Shown here in pieces: positions 52,861 through 60,844 of a stretch of DNA of 64,000 nucleotides. The notes beneath the pieces are model-generated. The model was not told the DNA's origin and ran no database searches. It worked only from the letters and a program-made list of their open reading frames with translations. The stretch spans positions 880,847 to 944,846 of the forward strand of contig NZ_KV440953.1 of assembly GCF_001636425.1 (NCBI RefSeq), given 5' to 3'. Numbering within the stretch: position 1 is the stretch's first letter; each line of letters starts with the position of its first letter. Origin of the DNA: Heyndrickxia acidicola. GTDB lineage: Bacteria; Bacillota; Bacilli; Bacillales; Bacillaceae_C. The translations under genes and the position numbers were made by a program.

Positions 52861-53258
52861 GCAAAATAGCTTCAATTATTCCAGGGGATTCATTGCAGGA
52901 AATTGAACTTCCACCGGTATCAAGGCTGGAGCTGATTAAATATGCTGGTGCATCCGGGGATTATAATCCTATCCATACAATTGATGAAGAGGCTAAAAAA
53001 GCGGGATTGCCGGGAATTATTGCCCATGGCATGTGGACAATGGGCAATCTGTCCAAGCTTTTTACCTCTTATTATGAGGAAGGCTTCATCAATGATTATT
53101 CCATCCGTTTCAGAGAAATGGTTTTTTTGGACGATGTCATTACCTTAAAAGCAAGGCTTAAGAAAAAAAATGAACGAAATCTTCATTTTGAAGTAGCAGC
53201 TCAAAATCAAAAAGGTACGGATGTAATAGCAGGAACCATTCAATATACTTTATATTAG
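52857..53258 (+). CDS. MaoC-like enoyl-CoA hydratase, catalytic subunit (HadB-like)
   Basis: This 133-residue MaoC hydratase keeps the full hydratase-2 motif, GASGDYNPIHTIDEEA, with catalytic Asp and His at about residues 31 and 36. GIIAHGMWTMG follows. It would hydrate trans-2-enoyl-CoA to (R)-3-hydroxyacyl-CoA, working with the non-catalytic partner encoded just upstream. It is the last gene of the sigma-54 operon, followed directly by a terminator. Confidence 0.88.
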   Translation: MSKIASIIPGDSLQEIELPPVSRLELIKYAGASGDYNPIHTIDEEAKKAGLPGIIAHGMWTMGNLSKLFTSYYEEGFINDYSIRFREMVFLDDVITLKARLKKKNERNLHFEVAAQNQKGTDVIAGTIQYTLY

Positions 53259-53270
53259 ACTTAAAAAGAA

Positions 53271-53318
53271 GGTGACTCAAAAGGCATTCTAAGCGTGCTT
53301 TTGAGCCACCTCTTTTTT
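53271..53318 (+). terminator. terminator of the beta-oxidation-like operon
   Basis: GGTGACTCAAAAGGCA pairs with TGCTTTTGAGCCACC and is followed by TCTTTTTT. Confidence 0.9.
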
Positions 53319-53572
53319 ATAGAAAAAGGAATAAGGAGAAGAACAATTGTTGCGAATAATAGCATGGTGTCTATCTGTTAAAAATTTATTTGAGCAGATA
53401 ACAACAGGCAGGACGAATAGCGCAGAGTCTAGTAATACCCAAAGATTGTATGGATTCAACGTTGATTAGATTGGAAGGCAAATAACTCCTGCAAGTTATT
53501 GTGGGGATTCAGCAAAATCATGCAACCGATGTGGTTCCACAACCACCCACGAAAATCGAATATTCGGGGTGA
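53319..53572. other. intergenic region without a recognised gene
   Basis: No ORF with an RBS and no repeat match was found here. A small CTGCAAG-containing stretch at 53480-53500 may be an eroded edge of the following GC-rich repeat. Confidence 0.4.
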
Positions 53573-53772
53573 AAATCAACCTGCAGGACGATCAGAGCGC
53601 TGCCTATGTCCATGTACAATCCCATTTTGAATTTATTTCAAAGGTTCATTGGAGCGGATACGCGAGACTCTTGCTTGATCAGCTGGCCTTTGGGAGACCC
53701 AACAGGAGCTTGCGACGAGGATCCCGGCCGCCCGCGGAAAGCGAGCTCCTGCAGCTGAAATCAACCCAGCAG
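53573..53772 (+). repeat. GC-rich palindromic repeat (family C), longer copy
   Basis: It is bounded by AATCAACCTGCAGGA and TGCAGCTGAAATCAACC. It contains AGGAGCTTGCGACGAGGAT and CCGCGGAAAGCGAG, matching the copy at 28983-29108. The open frame crossing it is an artefact of the repeat. The following 53773-53999 holds no recognised feature apart from the promoter region of the next gene. Confidence 0.75.
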
Positions 53773-53999
53773 GAGGATCAGATAGAAGAGTAAAGAAATG
53801 CTTGCAGTGGAAACCAACAAGCAAAAAAACAGTTCTAGCCAAAGTCACTTTATTTCATTGCGCCATTTGGAATAGTCTCTTTTGTTTTTTTCTCTATTTC
53901 TCATTTTATGGAAAGATAGCTTCCATTTTCAATCCTAGTGTTTTATCTGTATCTTTAGGGCAACCTATACATTAAAACACTGATAGGATGGAGAAATGT

Positions 54000-54860
54000 A
54001 TGACAAATCCAGAAGAAAAGCATAAAACGCTTTGTTACAGTGAGTTTGACGTATTAAAAAGGGTCGTTGTCTGCCAGCCTCAATATATGACAATAAGAGA
54101 GGTTATAAACGAAACACAGGAGCATTTTAAGGATGAAGGGATACACATTGAGAAAGCGCTTGAACAGCATGGGAAGATGGTGAATGTCTTACGTGACCAC
54201 GGAATTGAAGTGATATTGCTTCCATATCATAAAAAGTATCCTGAGCAGGTATTTACACGGGATATTGGCTTCACATTGGGTAAGACGATCTTTGTTGCAG
54301 AAATGGCCAGCGATGTTAGGCGAGGAGAGCAGGATGTCTTAAAGCAATGGCTCGAGGATGAAGAAATCTCGTATTATAATCTGATTGGGCATTTTATTGA
54401 AGGAGGCGATGTCATAGTTGACCGTGATACTGTTTATGTCGGCTTAAGTAATCGGACAAATCTTGGAGCTGTCCAACATTTGCAAAGTCTTTTAAAAGAA
54501 TTTGAAGTCGTTCCCGTTCCTTTTACAGAAAAATACTTACATCTGGATTGTGTGTTCAATGTTATTTCACCGGAGCTCGCCCTGTATTTCCCTGAAGCAT
54601 TCCAAAAGCAGGAAGCTGATATTTTATCAAAACGATATCACTTAATTGAAGTAACTAAGGATGAGCAATTTACGCTTGGAACGAATGTACTTTCTATCGG
54701 AAATAATAAAATTTTGAGCCTCCCGATAAACAAAATAGTCAATCAACAGATTAGAGACCATGGTTTTGAAGTCATTGAAGTGGACATTACTGAAATTATT
54801 AAAAGCGGCGGTTCCTTCCGATGCTGTACTCTACCTGTATTTAGGCAGCATACCGTTTAG
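54000..54860 (+). CDS. dimethylarginine dimethylaminohydrolase / arginine deiminase-like protein
   Basis: This 286-residue member of the amidinotransferase superfamily hydrolyses guanidino groups. The N-terminus has YSEFDVLKRVVVCQP. FTRDIGFTLGKTIFVAEM contains the conserved Asp, IGHFIEGGDV the EGGD motif, and LHLDCVFNVIS the catalytic His. GGSFRCCTLPVFR near the C-terminus holds the nucleophilic Cys. GGATGGAG favours ATG 54000 over ATG 53988. The substrate could be an N-methylarginine or another guanidine compound. A guanidine riboswitch exists elsewhere in this window, but no direct link is shown. Confidence 0.82.
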   Translation: MTNPEEKHKTLCYSEFDVLKRVVVCQPQYMTIREVINETQEHFKDEGIHIEKALEQHGKMVNVLRDHGIEVILLPYHKKYPEQVFTRDIGFTLGKTIFVAEMASDVRRGEQDVLKQWLEDEEISYYNLIGHFIEGGDVIVDRDTVYVGLSNRTNLGAVQHLQSLLKEFEVVPVPFTEKYLHLDCVFNVISPELALYFPEAFQKQEADILSKRYHLIEVTKDEQFTLGTNVLSIGNNKILSLPINKIVNQQIRDHGFEVIEVDITEIIKSGGSFRCCTLPVFRQHTV

Positions 54861-54963
54861 ATAAGGTAGTGATTCCGAATGATATCTCCAATCATTCACT
54901 TTGATGTTTGACCCGAAAATAGTTTTGGAAAACAGTATTAATAAGAAAAACGCATAATGGAAA

Positions 54964-55102
54964 AGAGGTTGTCCTTCTTTTCCTTTGTTATCCATGAAAA
55001 TAGTGTTAAGGCAGTACTTTTTAGGCGGAAATTGAGCGCTGGCTGCTGTTACAATCGCTGCCTATCTGAGAGCCGTTCATCAATTAATATAGGACAGCCT
55101 CT
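54964..55102. repeat. candidate 139-bp MITE
   Basis: AGAGGTTGTCCT at 54964-54975 is mirrored by AGGACAGCCTCT at 55091-55102 (11 of 12). There is no coding capacity inside and no clear target duplication. Ends of this type are common on small mobile repeats in Bacilli. Confidence 0.45.
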
Positions 55103-55169
55103 ATATTATCTTTCCATTTAAGATATTTTAAAGGATAATAGTAGGAGAATTCAGAAAAGAGGGATATGA

Positions 55170-56054
55170 ATGGCGATACAAGAAGGTTTTGTAGAGGTTA
55201 CAGGCGGAAAAGTATGGTATCAGCACCATGAGGGAGATCCGGAAAAAACACCGCTAATGATCGTTCATGGAGGACCTGGTTCATCTCACTATTCTCTTCA
55301 GGACTTAAGGCTTCTTTCAGAAGATCGTGCGGTTTACTTTTATGACCAATTAGGGTGCGGGAAATCAGATTGGCCAAACGATTTGTCACTATGGACGCTA
55401 AATCGTTTCGTGGAGGAGCTGGGGCAGATCAGAAAAGAATTATCCCTAGGGAAAATACATATTCTAGGCCACTCTTGGGGGACCACTCTTGCTGCAGCTT
55501 ATATGTTAACCAAACCAGATGGTGTAGAGAGTGTCATTTTCTCCAGTCCATGTTTAAGTGCACCTCTCTGGGCAGAAGACCAGCGGCGGAACAGAGAGCT
55601 ATTACCGGAGGACGTACAAGCCACATTAAAAGCATGTGAAGAAAATGGAACAACAGATTCAAAGAAATATAAAGAAGCGACTGCCGAATTTAATAAGCAG
55701 TTCGTTTGCAGGATTGATTCAGATCCAGAGTTTTTAAAAAAAGGAGCTAAATACAGAAATACAACGATTTATAATGTCATGTGGGGCCCATCAGAATTTC
55801 ACGTTACCGGCAACTTAAAGGAGTTTGATTGTACATCCAAATTAAAAGAAATTGACGTTCCGACACTATATACCTGCGGGAGATTTGATGAAGCCACTCC
55901 TGAATCAACAGAATATTTTAGCAGCCTTACGCCGGGAAGCCAGTTTCACGTATTTGAAAATAGCGCTCATATGCCATATTTTGAGGAACAAGAAGAGTAC
56001 GTAAGAGTGGTTCGTGAATTTTTAAGCAGTGTGGATAAACCTCCAGGGAAATGA
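55170..56054 (+). CDS. proline iminopeptidase-family hydrolase (S33)
   Basis: This 294-residue alpha/beta hydrolase is of the prolyl aminopeptidase/tricorn factor F1 type. The oxyanion motif HGGPGSSHYSL lies at about residues 33-43. YDQLGCGKSDWP follows, the nucleophile elbow is GHSWGT (about residues 99-104), and the cap domain is helical. The acid region is GRFDEATPE, and the His is in FENSAHMPYFE. It releases N-terminal Pro or other residues from peptides. AGAGGG precedes the ATG. It is monocistronic. Confidence 0.85.
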   Translation: MAIQEGFVEVTGGKVWYQHHEGDPEKTPLMIVHGGPGSSHYSLQDLRLLSEDRAVYFYDQLGCGKSDWPNDLSLWTLNRFVEELGQIRKELSLGKIHILGHSWGTTLAAAYMLTKPDGVESVIFSSPCLSAPLWAEDQRRNRELLPEDVQATLKACEENGTTDSKKYKEATAEFNKQFVCRIDSDPEFLKKGAKYRNTTIYNVMWGPSEFHVTGNLKEFDCTSKLKEIDVPTLYTCGRFDEATPESTEYFSSLTPGSQFHVFENSAHMPYFEEQEEYVRVVREFLSSVDKPPGK

Positions 56055-56326
56055 CATCCACTGTCCGAAATCTATAAAGAGAAATGATAATGGTTAACCC
56101 GTAGACCTTGTCAAGAATGATGGTTCTTTTTGTTCTATCATATCTATGTTCTAAATTTGCAATAATAAAGAACACATCCAGAATCCTACCTTAGCTATTC
56201 TAACAATCCCACTTCTTATAAGCTTTTAAACCAAGTATTAAATAGGGAAAACAAAAAATAAACTCTATCAGACTATTAACATATTATGTTAAAATGTCAA
56301 AAACAATAAGATGAGGAGTAGAAAAT

Positions 56327-56629
56327 ATGAAATTGATTGTTTACAAGAAAGATATTGAATATTTTCTAAATAACTTCTTAGACATAGCCACATATGATAA
56401 ACAAGGAAATAAGCATTATTTTGTATTTCAAGATTATATCCGAGCAGGGAATTGGACATTAATGCATTATGTAACTAAAGCAAAGTGGACAATTCACGGA
56501 AAAGGTTCAGCCTATTGTGATGATAATGAAGTGGAATTAAAAGGCCAAGAATTAATTCGATTTTTATATAAGAATAGAAAGTATATTAACAACGAATTGA
56601 GAACAAAAAAAGACGTAATAAAGTCTTAG
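56327..56629 (+). CDS. hypothetical 100-residue protein
   Basis: This is a basic, aromatic-rich soluble protein (YFVFQDYIRAGNWTLMHYVTKAKWTIHGKGSAYCDDNEV). A good RBS (GAGGAG) precedes the ATG. There is no membrane helix or known motif, and no family was recognised. Base composition is AT-rich like the neighbouring spacer. Confidence 0.5.
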   Translation: MKLIVYKKDIEYFLNNFLDIATYDKQGNKHYFVFQDYIRAGNWTLMHYVTKAKWTIHGKGSAYCDDNEVELKGQELIRFLYKNRKYINNELRTKKDVIKS

Positions 56630-56650
56630 TACAAAAGAAAAAATTTAATT

Positions 56651-56725
56651 TGCGTGTTCCAAGAGAGGGCTACTATCCCCTTATATAGAGTAGTAGGGAA
56701 AATATAGGGGGATAGTGCAGGAACG
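56651..56725 (+). repeat. long structured inverted repeat
   Basis: CTATCCCC (56673-56680) pairs with GGGGGATAG (56707-56715), and GTTCC (56656-56660) with GGAAC (56720-56724). Together they form a large stem-loop between the hypothetical gene and the CarD-like gene. It may be an mRNA leader structure, a terminator without a T run or a small mobile repeat. Confidence 0.5.
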
Positions 56726-56969
56726 AGAGCAAGGGGATTGCAGATTATCTGCCTGAGGAAAATCCTTGTGTAGAAATACTCATTCAGTAATACAAGGTAA
56801 ATATGAAACGGATGATGCCTTTCCTTTTTATGGATAAATAATATGTTTTTTACATTTAGAATCACAAAAAAGATTGACTCAAAAATATACCTATGTTATT
56901 ATTGTTAATTTGATAAAAAACATCAGGAGTGTTATGATTAAGTATGGTAACATTTATGGGGGTGTTTTT

Positions 56970-57431
56970 TTGTTTCAGATAGGTGATAACATTGTTTATC
57001 CGATGCATGGAGCAGGTAAGATTAAAGCAATCGAAGAAAAGGAAGTCTTAGGAAAAAAACAACAGTATTATGTAATAAAAATGTCCATTAGTAATTTGCA
57101 TTTAATGATTCCTGCAGGTAATATAATTAATTCCGGTTTACGTCCAGTAACTGATTTGATGGCATTAGAAAATATTATAGAAATCTTTAAACATGGAGAG
57201 TCGGATCGGTCACTTGTTTGGAAGCAACGTTTTAAAGTAAACAGTGAAAAAATTAAAACAGGAAAAATCCAAGAGGGTGCTGAAGTTGTACGCGATTTAA
57301 TGCGTATGCAGAAAGAAAAAGCACTTAATGGAAGTGAAAAAAAAATGCTGGTTAACGCACGCGAGTTTTTGATTAGTGAATTGGAATTAATCGAAGGGAT
57401 TTCAGAACAACAATTTAGAAGCTTCTGTTAA
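56970..57431 (+). CDS. CarD family transcriptional regulator (YdeB-like)
   Basis: This 153-residue CarD/CdnL-type protein binds the RNA polymerase beta subunit through its N-terminal Tudor-like domain and stabilises open complexes. The domain is FQIGDNIVYPMHGAGKIKAIEEKEV, followed by YYVIKM and LMIPAGN. The C-terminal helical bundle has VVRDLMRMQKEKALNGSEKKML. An open frame extends upstream to 56874, but GGGGGTG at 56958-56964 and the family N-terminus select TTG 56970, giving the same length as B. subtilis YdeB. Confidence 0.88.
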   Translation: MFQIGDNIVYPMHGAGKIKAIEEKEVLGKKQQYYVIKMSISNLHLMIPAGNIINSGLRPVTDLMALENIIEIFKHGESDRSLVWKQRFKVNSEKIKTGKIQEGAEVVRDLMRMQKEKALNGSEKKMLVNAREFLISELELIEGISEQQFRSFC

Positions 57432-57753
57432 AATTACTCCTTACCCAACTTCTTATACTCATCTTTATATTCGTCGCTAAATGCGAAATATTCTCTATTT
57501 AACTAATTTTGACCAATGTAATGTGAAAATCAGTTATGATCTATCCCTCTTCATACACTTGGGAACTGAGAGCCTATGATATAGAAGATTGTCTTGGAAT
57601 ACGTTTTTTAAGACGAATATAAATAATTTTCATCCATATTTTTTATTTTCTATAATAAGATCATGAATGATATAAACTCCGCATAATTAAATTTATATGG
57701 TATACTAAAATTAACCTTTTAAGTGTGTAATCATTTTATAGTACCTGTCTCAA
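57432..57753. other. AT-rich spacer, no recognised feature
   Basis: No ORF with an RBS and no repeat family match was found between the CarD-like gene and the terminators. Confidence 0.45.
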
Positions 57754-57785
57754 CACCCTGCTCCTTCGCTAAGCAGGGTTTTTTA
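57754..57785 (+). terminator. rho-independent terminator
   Basis: ACCCTGCT pairs with AGCAGGGT and is followed by TTTTT. No gene lies just upstream, so it may end the CarD-like transcript or a small RNA. Confidence 0.8.
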
Positions 57786-57807
57786 ATGCGAAAACAGATC
57801 AAAAAAA

Positions 57808-57838
57808 ACAGGCTCTTTTGAAAAGAGCCTGTTTTTAT
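57808..57838. terminator. bidirectional terminator of cspC
   Basis: AACAGGCTCTTTT and AAAAGAGCCTGTT form a perfect palindrome with A and T runs outside. It directly follows cspC on the minus strand. Confidence 0.88.
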
Positions 57839-57850
57839 CTATTAGTTTAA

Positions 57851-58051
57851 TTAAGCTTTTTGTACGTTAGCAGCTTGAGCACCACGAGCACCTTGCTCAA
57901 CGTCAAATGTTACTTTTTGACCTTCGTCTAATGATTTGAAGCCTTCAGTTTGGATTGCAGAGAAGTGAACGAATACGTCGTCTCCATTTTCACGTTCGAT
58001 AAAGCCAAAACCTTTTTCTGCATTAAACCATTTAACTGTACCTTTTTCCAT
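57851..58051 (-). CDS. cspC: cold shock protein CspC-like
   Basis: This 66-residue single cold-shock domain is an RNA and single-stranded DNA chaperone. RNP1 is KGFGFIE, and RNP2 is DVFVHFSAI. The C-terminal [13 protein letters not shown] is close to B. subtilis CspC. AGGAGG lies 7 bases before the ATG on the minus strand. A small hairpin sits just upstream of the RBS, and the leader is likely long, as in other csp genes. Confidence 0.93.
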   Translation of the reverse strand: MEKGTVKWFNAEKGFGFIERENGDDVFVHFSAIQTEGFKSLDEGQKVTFDVEQGARGAQAANVQKA

Positions 58052-58066
58052 TGTTGTTGCCTCCTA

Positions 58067-58080
58067 GTGTGTAACCACAC
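58067..58080 (-). promoter_or_regulatory. leader hairpin next to the cspC RBS
   Basis: GTGTG and CACAC pair around a four-base loop directly upstream of AGGAGG. It may affect translation or mRNA stability. Confidence 0.45.
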
Positions 58081-58658
58081 ATTGTATTACTATCCTTGCC
58101 CAAAGTGATCATCAAGACGAAAAGTCAATACTTATACTATCCTTTACACCGAACAAAAATAATTCTATCTTATTATAACAGTAAAGATAATAAGTTTGCA
58201 AATAAAGAATAATGGGTTTTTATAGGCTACCCTGAAATGAACTTCTATTACGAGTTCGAATCATCAATCTAAACCGACCTCTGATAATAATCCTTGCATT
58301 ATAGTTATGAACGAGTACACATTTTCATACACCATGGTGGGAATATGATTTAGCAGGGTGGTCTCTATTGAAAATTGATATGATTTTTCCCTATGTTGAA
58401 TGCAGTGGAAAGCGAGTGACTGCAGCGGAAATTAACAGAGCTAAATATAGTATAAGGATACTACATTTGAAAATGTCATGAACACTTGTATCTTGATCTT
58501 TCACATAGTGAAAACTTAAATCGCAATTGAATATTAATAAAATTAAACATCCAATTAAATAATCAAAAATAAATTTTATTAAAATTAATTTTTTGTGTAT
58601 ATTTTTTAAGAAATATTAAGTATAATATCATTAATCGAAGGGGAGGATTGTCAACAAC
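58081..58658. other. spacer with the cspC leader/promoter and a family C fragment
   Basis: 58396-58441 contains TGCAGTGGAAAGCGAGTGAC and GCGGAAATTAACAGAGC, matching the right end of the family C repeats. The remainder is AT-rich with no gene seen. Confidence 0.45.
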
Positions 58659-59024
58659 ATGCCATATGAATTATTAACAAATTGCCCAGTCTGTACCCAC
58701 ACTTTAAAAATTACCAGGCTTCATTGCACCCACTGCCAGACCACCATTGAAAATGAATTTGAAGTATCTAAATTAGCCTCGCTTTCGAAAGAACAGCTTC
58801 AATTTGTAGAAGTATTTCTTATGTGCAGAGGAAATATCAAAGAAGTTGAGAAAGAACTTGGCATTTCTTATCCTACTGTACGGGGGAAGCTAAATGAACT
58901 CCTAACCGTACTGGGATACGAACAAAAAAAGAAAACTGAAACTGATGGAAAAAAGATTATTGCGATGGTAGAAACGGGTGAGATTACACCTGATGAAGCC
59001 ATCCGCCTATTAAAAGAAAACTAG
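58659..59024 (+). CDS. DUF2089 protein (YvlA-like, zinc ribbon plus HTH)
   Basis: This 121-residue protein has an N-terminal zinc ribbon of two CxxC pairs (CPVC at residues 9-12, CTHC at about 23-26). A sigma-like helix-turn-helix follows (FVEVFLMCRGNIKEVEKELGISYPTVRGKL). The C-terminal MVETGEITPDEAIRLL is a SHOCT-like helix. GAAGGGGAGG precedes the ATG. It resembles YvlA, the first gene of the B. subtilis yvlABCD envelope-stress-type operon, and is probably the local regulator. Confidence 0.8.
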   Translation: MPYELLTNCPVCTHTLKITRLHCTHCQTTIENEFEVSKLASLSKEQLQFVEVFLMCRGNIKEVEKELGISYPTVRGKLNELLTVLGYEQKKKTETDGKKIIAMVETGEITPDEAIRLLKEN

Positions 59025-59034
59025 GGGGATGAAC

Positions 59035-59421
59035 ATGAAAGCGGAAATTGAAAAAGTGTTGACCATGGTCCAGGAAGGAAAAATTGATTCGGAAAAAGCA
59101 TCAGAATTAATTGAGGTATTGAAACAAAAGGATACAGAAAAACATGTGATCAATAAATCCTCAAAGTACGCAGACAAAATGCTAAAAATTCAGGTGAAAT
59201 CTTCTGTGGATGATAACGTCAATGTAAATCTGCCTATAAAGCTGGTGAAAGTTGTCCTGCTCGCTGGACATAATATTGCATCAAGTATCCCTCAATCTGA
59301 AAAATATGTAAAAAATATTGATGTAGACCTCATTATTGAAGCGATAGAAAATGAATTGGATGGTCAAATTATAGACGTTCGGTCTGCAGATGGGGATACA
59401 GTTAGTGTGAGAATCGAATAG
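59035..59421 (+). CDS. SHOCT-like / YvlB N-terminal-type protein
   Basis: This 128-residue protein starts with a short helical domain (MKAEIEKVLTMVQEGKIDSEKASELIEVL) typical of YvlB-like N-termini. A beta-rich domain with two near-repeats follows (VNVNLPIKLVKVVL and DGQIIDVRSADGDTVSVRIE). ATG 59029 abuts AGGGGG, so ATG 59035 is preferred. It lies 10 bases after the DUF2089 gene. The function is unknown but likely to be envelope-stress related by analogy. Confidence 0.65.
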   Translation: MKAEIEKVLTMVQEGKIDSEKASELIEVLKQKDTEKHVINKSSKYADKMLKIQVKSSVDDNVNVNLPIKLVKVVLLAGHNIASSIPQSEKYVKNIDVDLIIEAIENELDGQIIDVRSADGDTVSVRIE

Positions 59422-59432
59422 GAGGTACTTCC

Positions 59433-59714
59433 GTGCTGGATGTTAACGTGAAAACAAAGGATGTGCGAGTTAAAATTCCGGTCCCCTATCTAATATTAGA
59501 AATGGGCATATCCCTTTTTTCCTCAAAATTACTTCAAAGAAGGCTTACCATTTGGACACAGATGAAAATGAAAGACAATCCCACAGTTCTTCTTTTACCA
59601 GCTTTAAATAAGAAAACGCTTAAACCCATTTTAAAAGAATTGAAAAGGCATAAAGGTTTAACGTTGGTACACATTACCTCCAAAGATGGTTCTGAAGTCA
59701 AAATTAAGCTATAA
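59433..59714 (+). CDS. small protein of the DUF2089 operon
   Basis: This 93-residue basic protein (LDVNVKTKDVRVKIPVPYLILEMGISLF) resembles the C-terminal repeat domain of its upstream neighbour. GTG 59433 follows AGGAGG, 11 bases after the previous stop. It could be a split-off domain of a longer YvlB-like ancestor. The operon lacks the PspC and YvlD members seen in B. subtilis. Confidence 0.55.
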   Translation: MLDVNVKTKDVRVKIPVPYLILEMGISLFSSKLLQRRLTIWTQMKMKDNPTVLLLPALNKKTLKPILKELKRHKGLTLVHITSKDGSEVKIKL

Positions 59715-59833
59715 AATTAAACTTCTCGTTTTTAATTAGCAGCAGGCATTTTTAGAAGGACTCATTCGGGAAACAGCGATTTTGCACAACTTTCGGGGTA
59801 CCGCCAAGATATCGGAAATTTTGTACGATAAGC

Positions 59834-59892
59834 CATTTTCTAAGATTACAACCCCTGATGTTCTACGCTAAGAAAATGAATTAGGGGTTGTA
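59834..59892 (+). other. two interlocked inverted repeats inside the left transposon end
   Basis: CATTTTCTAAG (59834-59844) pairs with CTAAGAAAATG (59868-59878). TACAACCCCT (59847-59856) pairs perfectly with AGGGGTTGTA (59883-59892). The order A-B-A'-B' allows only one stem at a time, or a pseudoknot. TTCTACGCTAAG at 59861-59872 is identical to the inner end of the right Tn3 inverted repeat. Confidence 0.65.
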
Positions 59893-60094
59893 TTTAGCTT
59901 TATTGTTTTCGAATTTTAATGTCCAAATAATGTTATGGTAAACTAACGCTCTTTAATCCAACAACGATTTAGTCATTAAACATCTTTTAAAATATTATTA
60001 AGTTCTATTTTTTTTCTTCTTTTCGATAATCGTTATTATTGTTTTTACTCATTATAAAAATATTGTGAAGTAAAACTATTTTTGATTATTCTTA

Positions 60095-60769
60095 TTATGT
60101 AAGATAACTTAATAATCTATCAAAAGAATTGATCTCGGCATAGGGGATTATTTCGGTATCATTCTTAATTTTATGAGGATTGAACCATATGCCCTTTATA
60201 TTTGCATTTTGACAACCACCAATGTCCTTTTCTATGTCATCTCCAACGAATAATGCCGCTTCCGGATGCACATTTAGCTTATTTAATGCTAATTCAAATA
60301 TGCGTTTGTCAGGTTTACTAAATCCCACTTCTTCAGAAATAATTATTATATCAAAACATCTATTTAAATTAGTGTTCATTATTTTAGCTTTTTGTCTCTG
60401 AGTTGTGCCGTTTGTAATAATTGCAACTTTAACATTCATCTTTATAGTATTTACGATATTCATAGTATTTTGGTTTATAGAAAAACAATGAGGAAAATTA
60501 TTATTCCAAAAATCTTGAATGTGATTACGTGGCAATCTATATTTTGGTGGAAATTCATCAAAAAATGATTCCAAAACCTTTATTTTATCACTATAGCCAT
60601 AGCTTCTATGATCGTATTCCTTAAATTTTTGCAACATTTCTTTTTTGACTGAATGTTTAACATCCTCATAACACTTTTCTAAAATAATTAAAAACATTTT
60701 CTCTACTGCCTTATTCCTATTAAGTAAGGTATCATCTAAATCAAATAGCATTGCTTTATAACCTCTCAA
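60095..60769 (-). CDS. HAD family hydrolase (YjjG/YfnB-like)
   Basis: This 224-residue haloacid-dehalogenase phosphatase has motif I FDLDDTLLN (nucleophile Asp), a C1-type helical cap, motif II TNGTTQRQKAKI, motif III Lys in VGFSKPDKRIF, and motif IV VGDDIEKDIGG. It resembles nucleotidase-type HAD proteins. A TTG start at 60769 gives the usual N-terminus RGYKAMLFDLDDT, and ATG 60751 is an alternative. It lies inside the Tn3-like element and is more AT-rich than its neighbours, so it is likely transposon cargo. Confidence 0.82.
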   Translation of the reverse strand: MRGYKAMLFDLDDTLLNRNKAVEKMFLIILEKCYEDVKHSVKKEMLQKFKEYDHRSYGYSDKIKVLESFFDEFPPKYRLPRNHIQDFWNNNFPHCFSINQNTMNIVNTIKMNVKVAIITNGTTQRQKAKIMNTNLNRCFDIIIISEEVGFSKPDKRIFELALNKLNVHPEAALFVGDDIEKDIGGCQNANIKGIWFNPHKIKNDTEIIPYAEINSFDRLLSYLT

Positions 60770-60844
60770 ACTACTTCACAGCCTCTCTTGCATTAATCTT
60801 TAGTTCACACCTTCAAGCTTTCAAATACGGGGATCATTTTAACT

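Noticed and set aside
53569-53793. 74-codon ORF
   Set aside because: It runs through the GC-rich family C repeat, whose palindromes lack stops by composition, and has no RBS or family match.
59834-59892. Classical H-type pseudoknot
   Set aside because: The 2- and 4-nt linkers look too short to span 10-11 bp stems, so mutually exclusive hairpins or a DNA site are more likely. It is kept as a finding without the pseudoknot claim.
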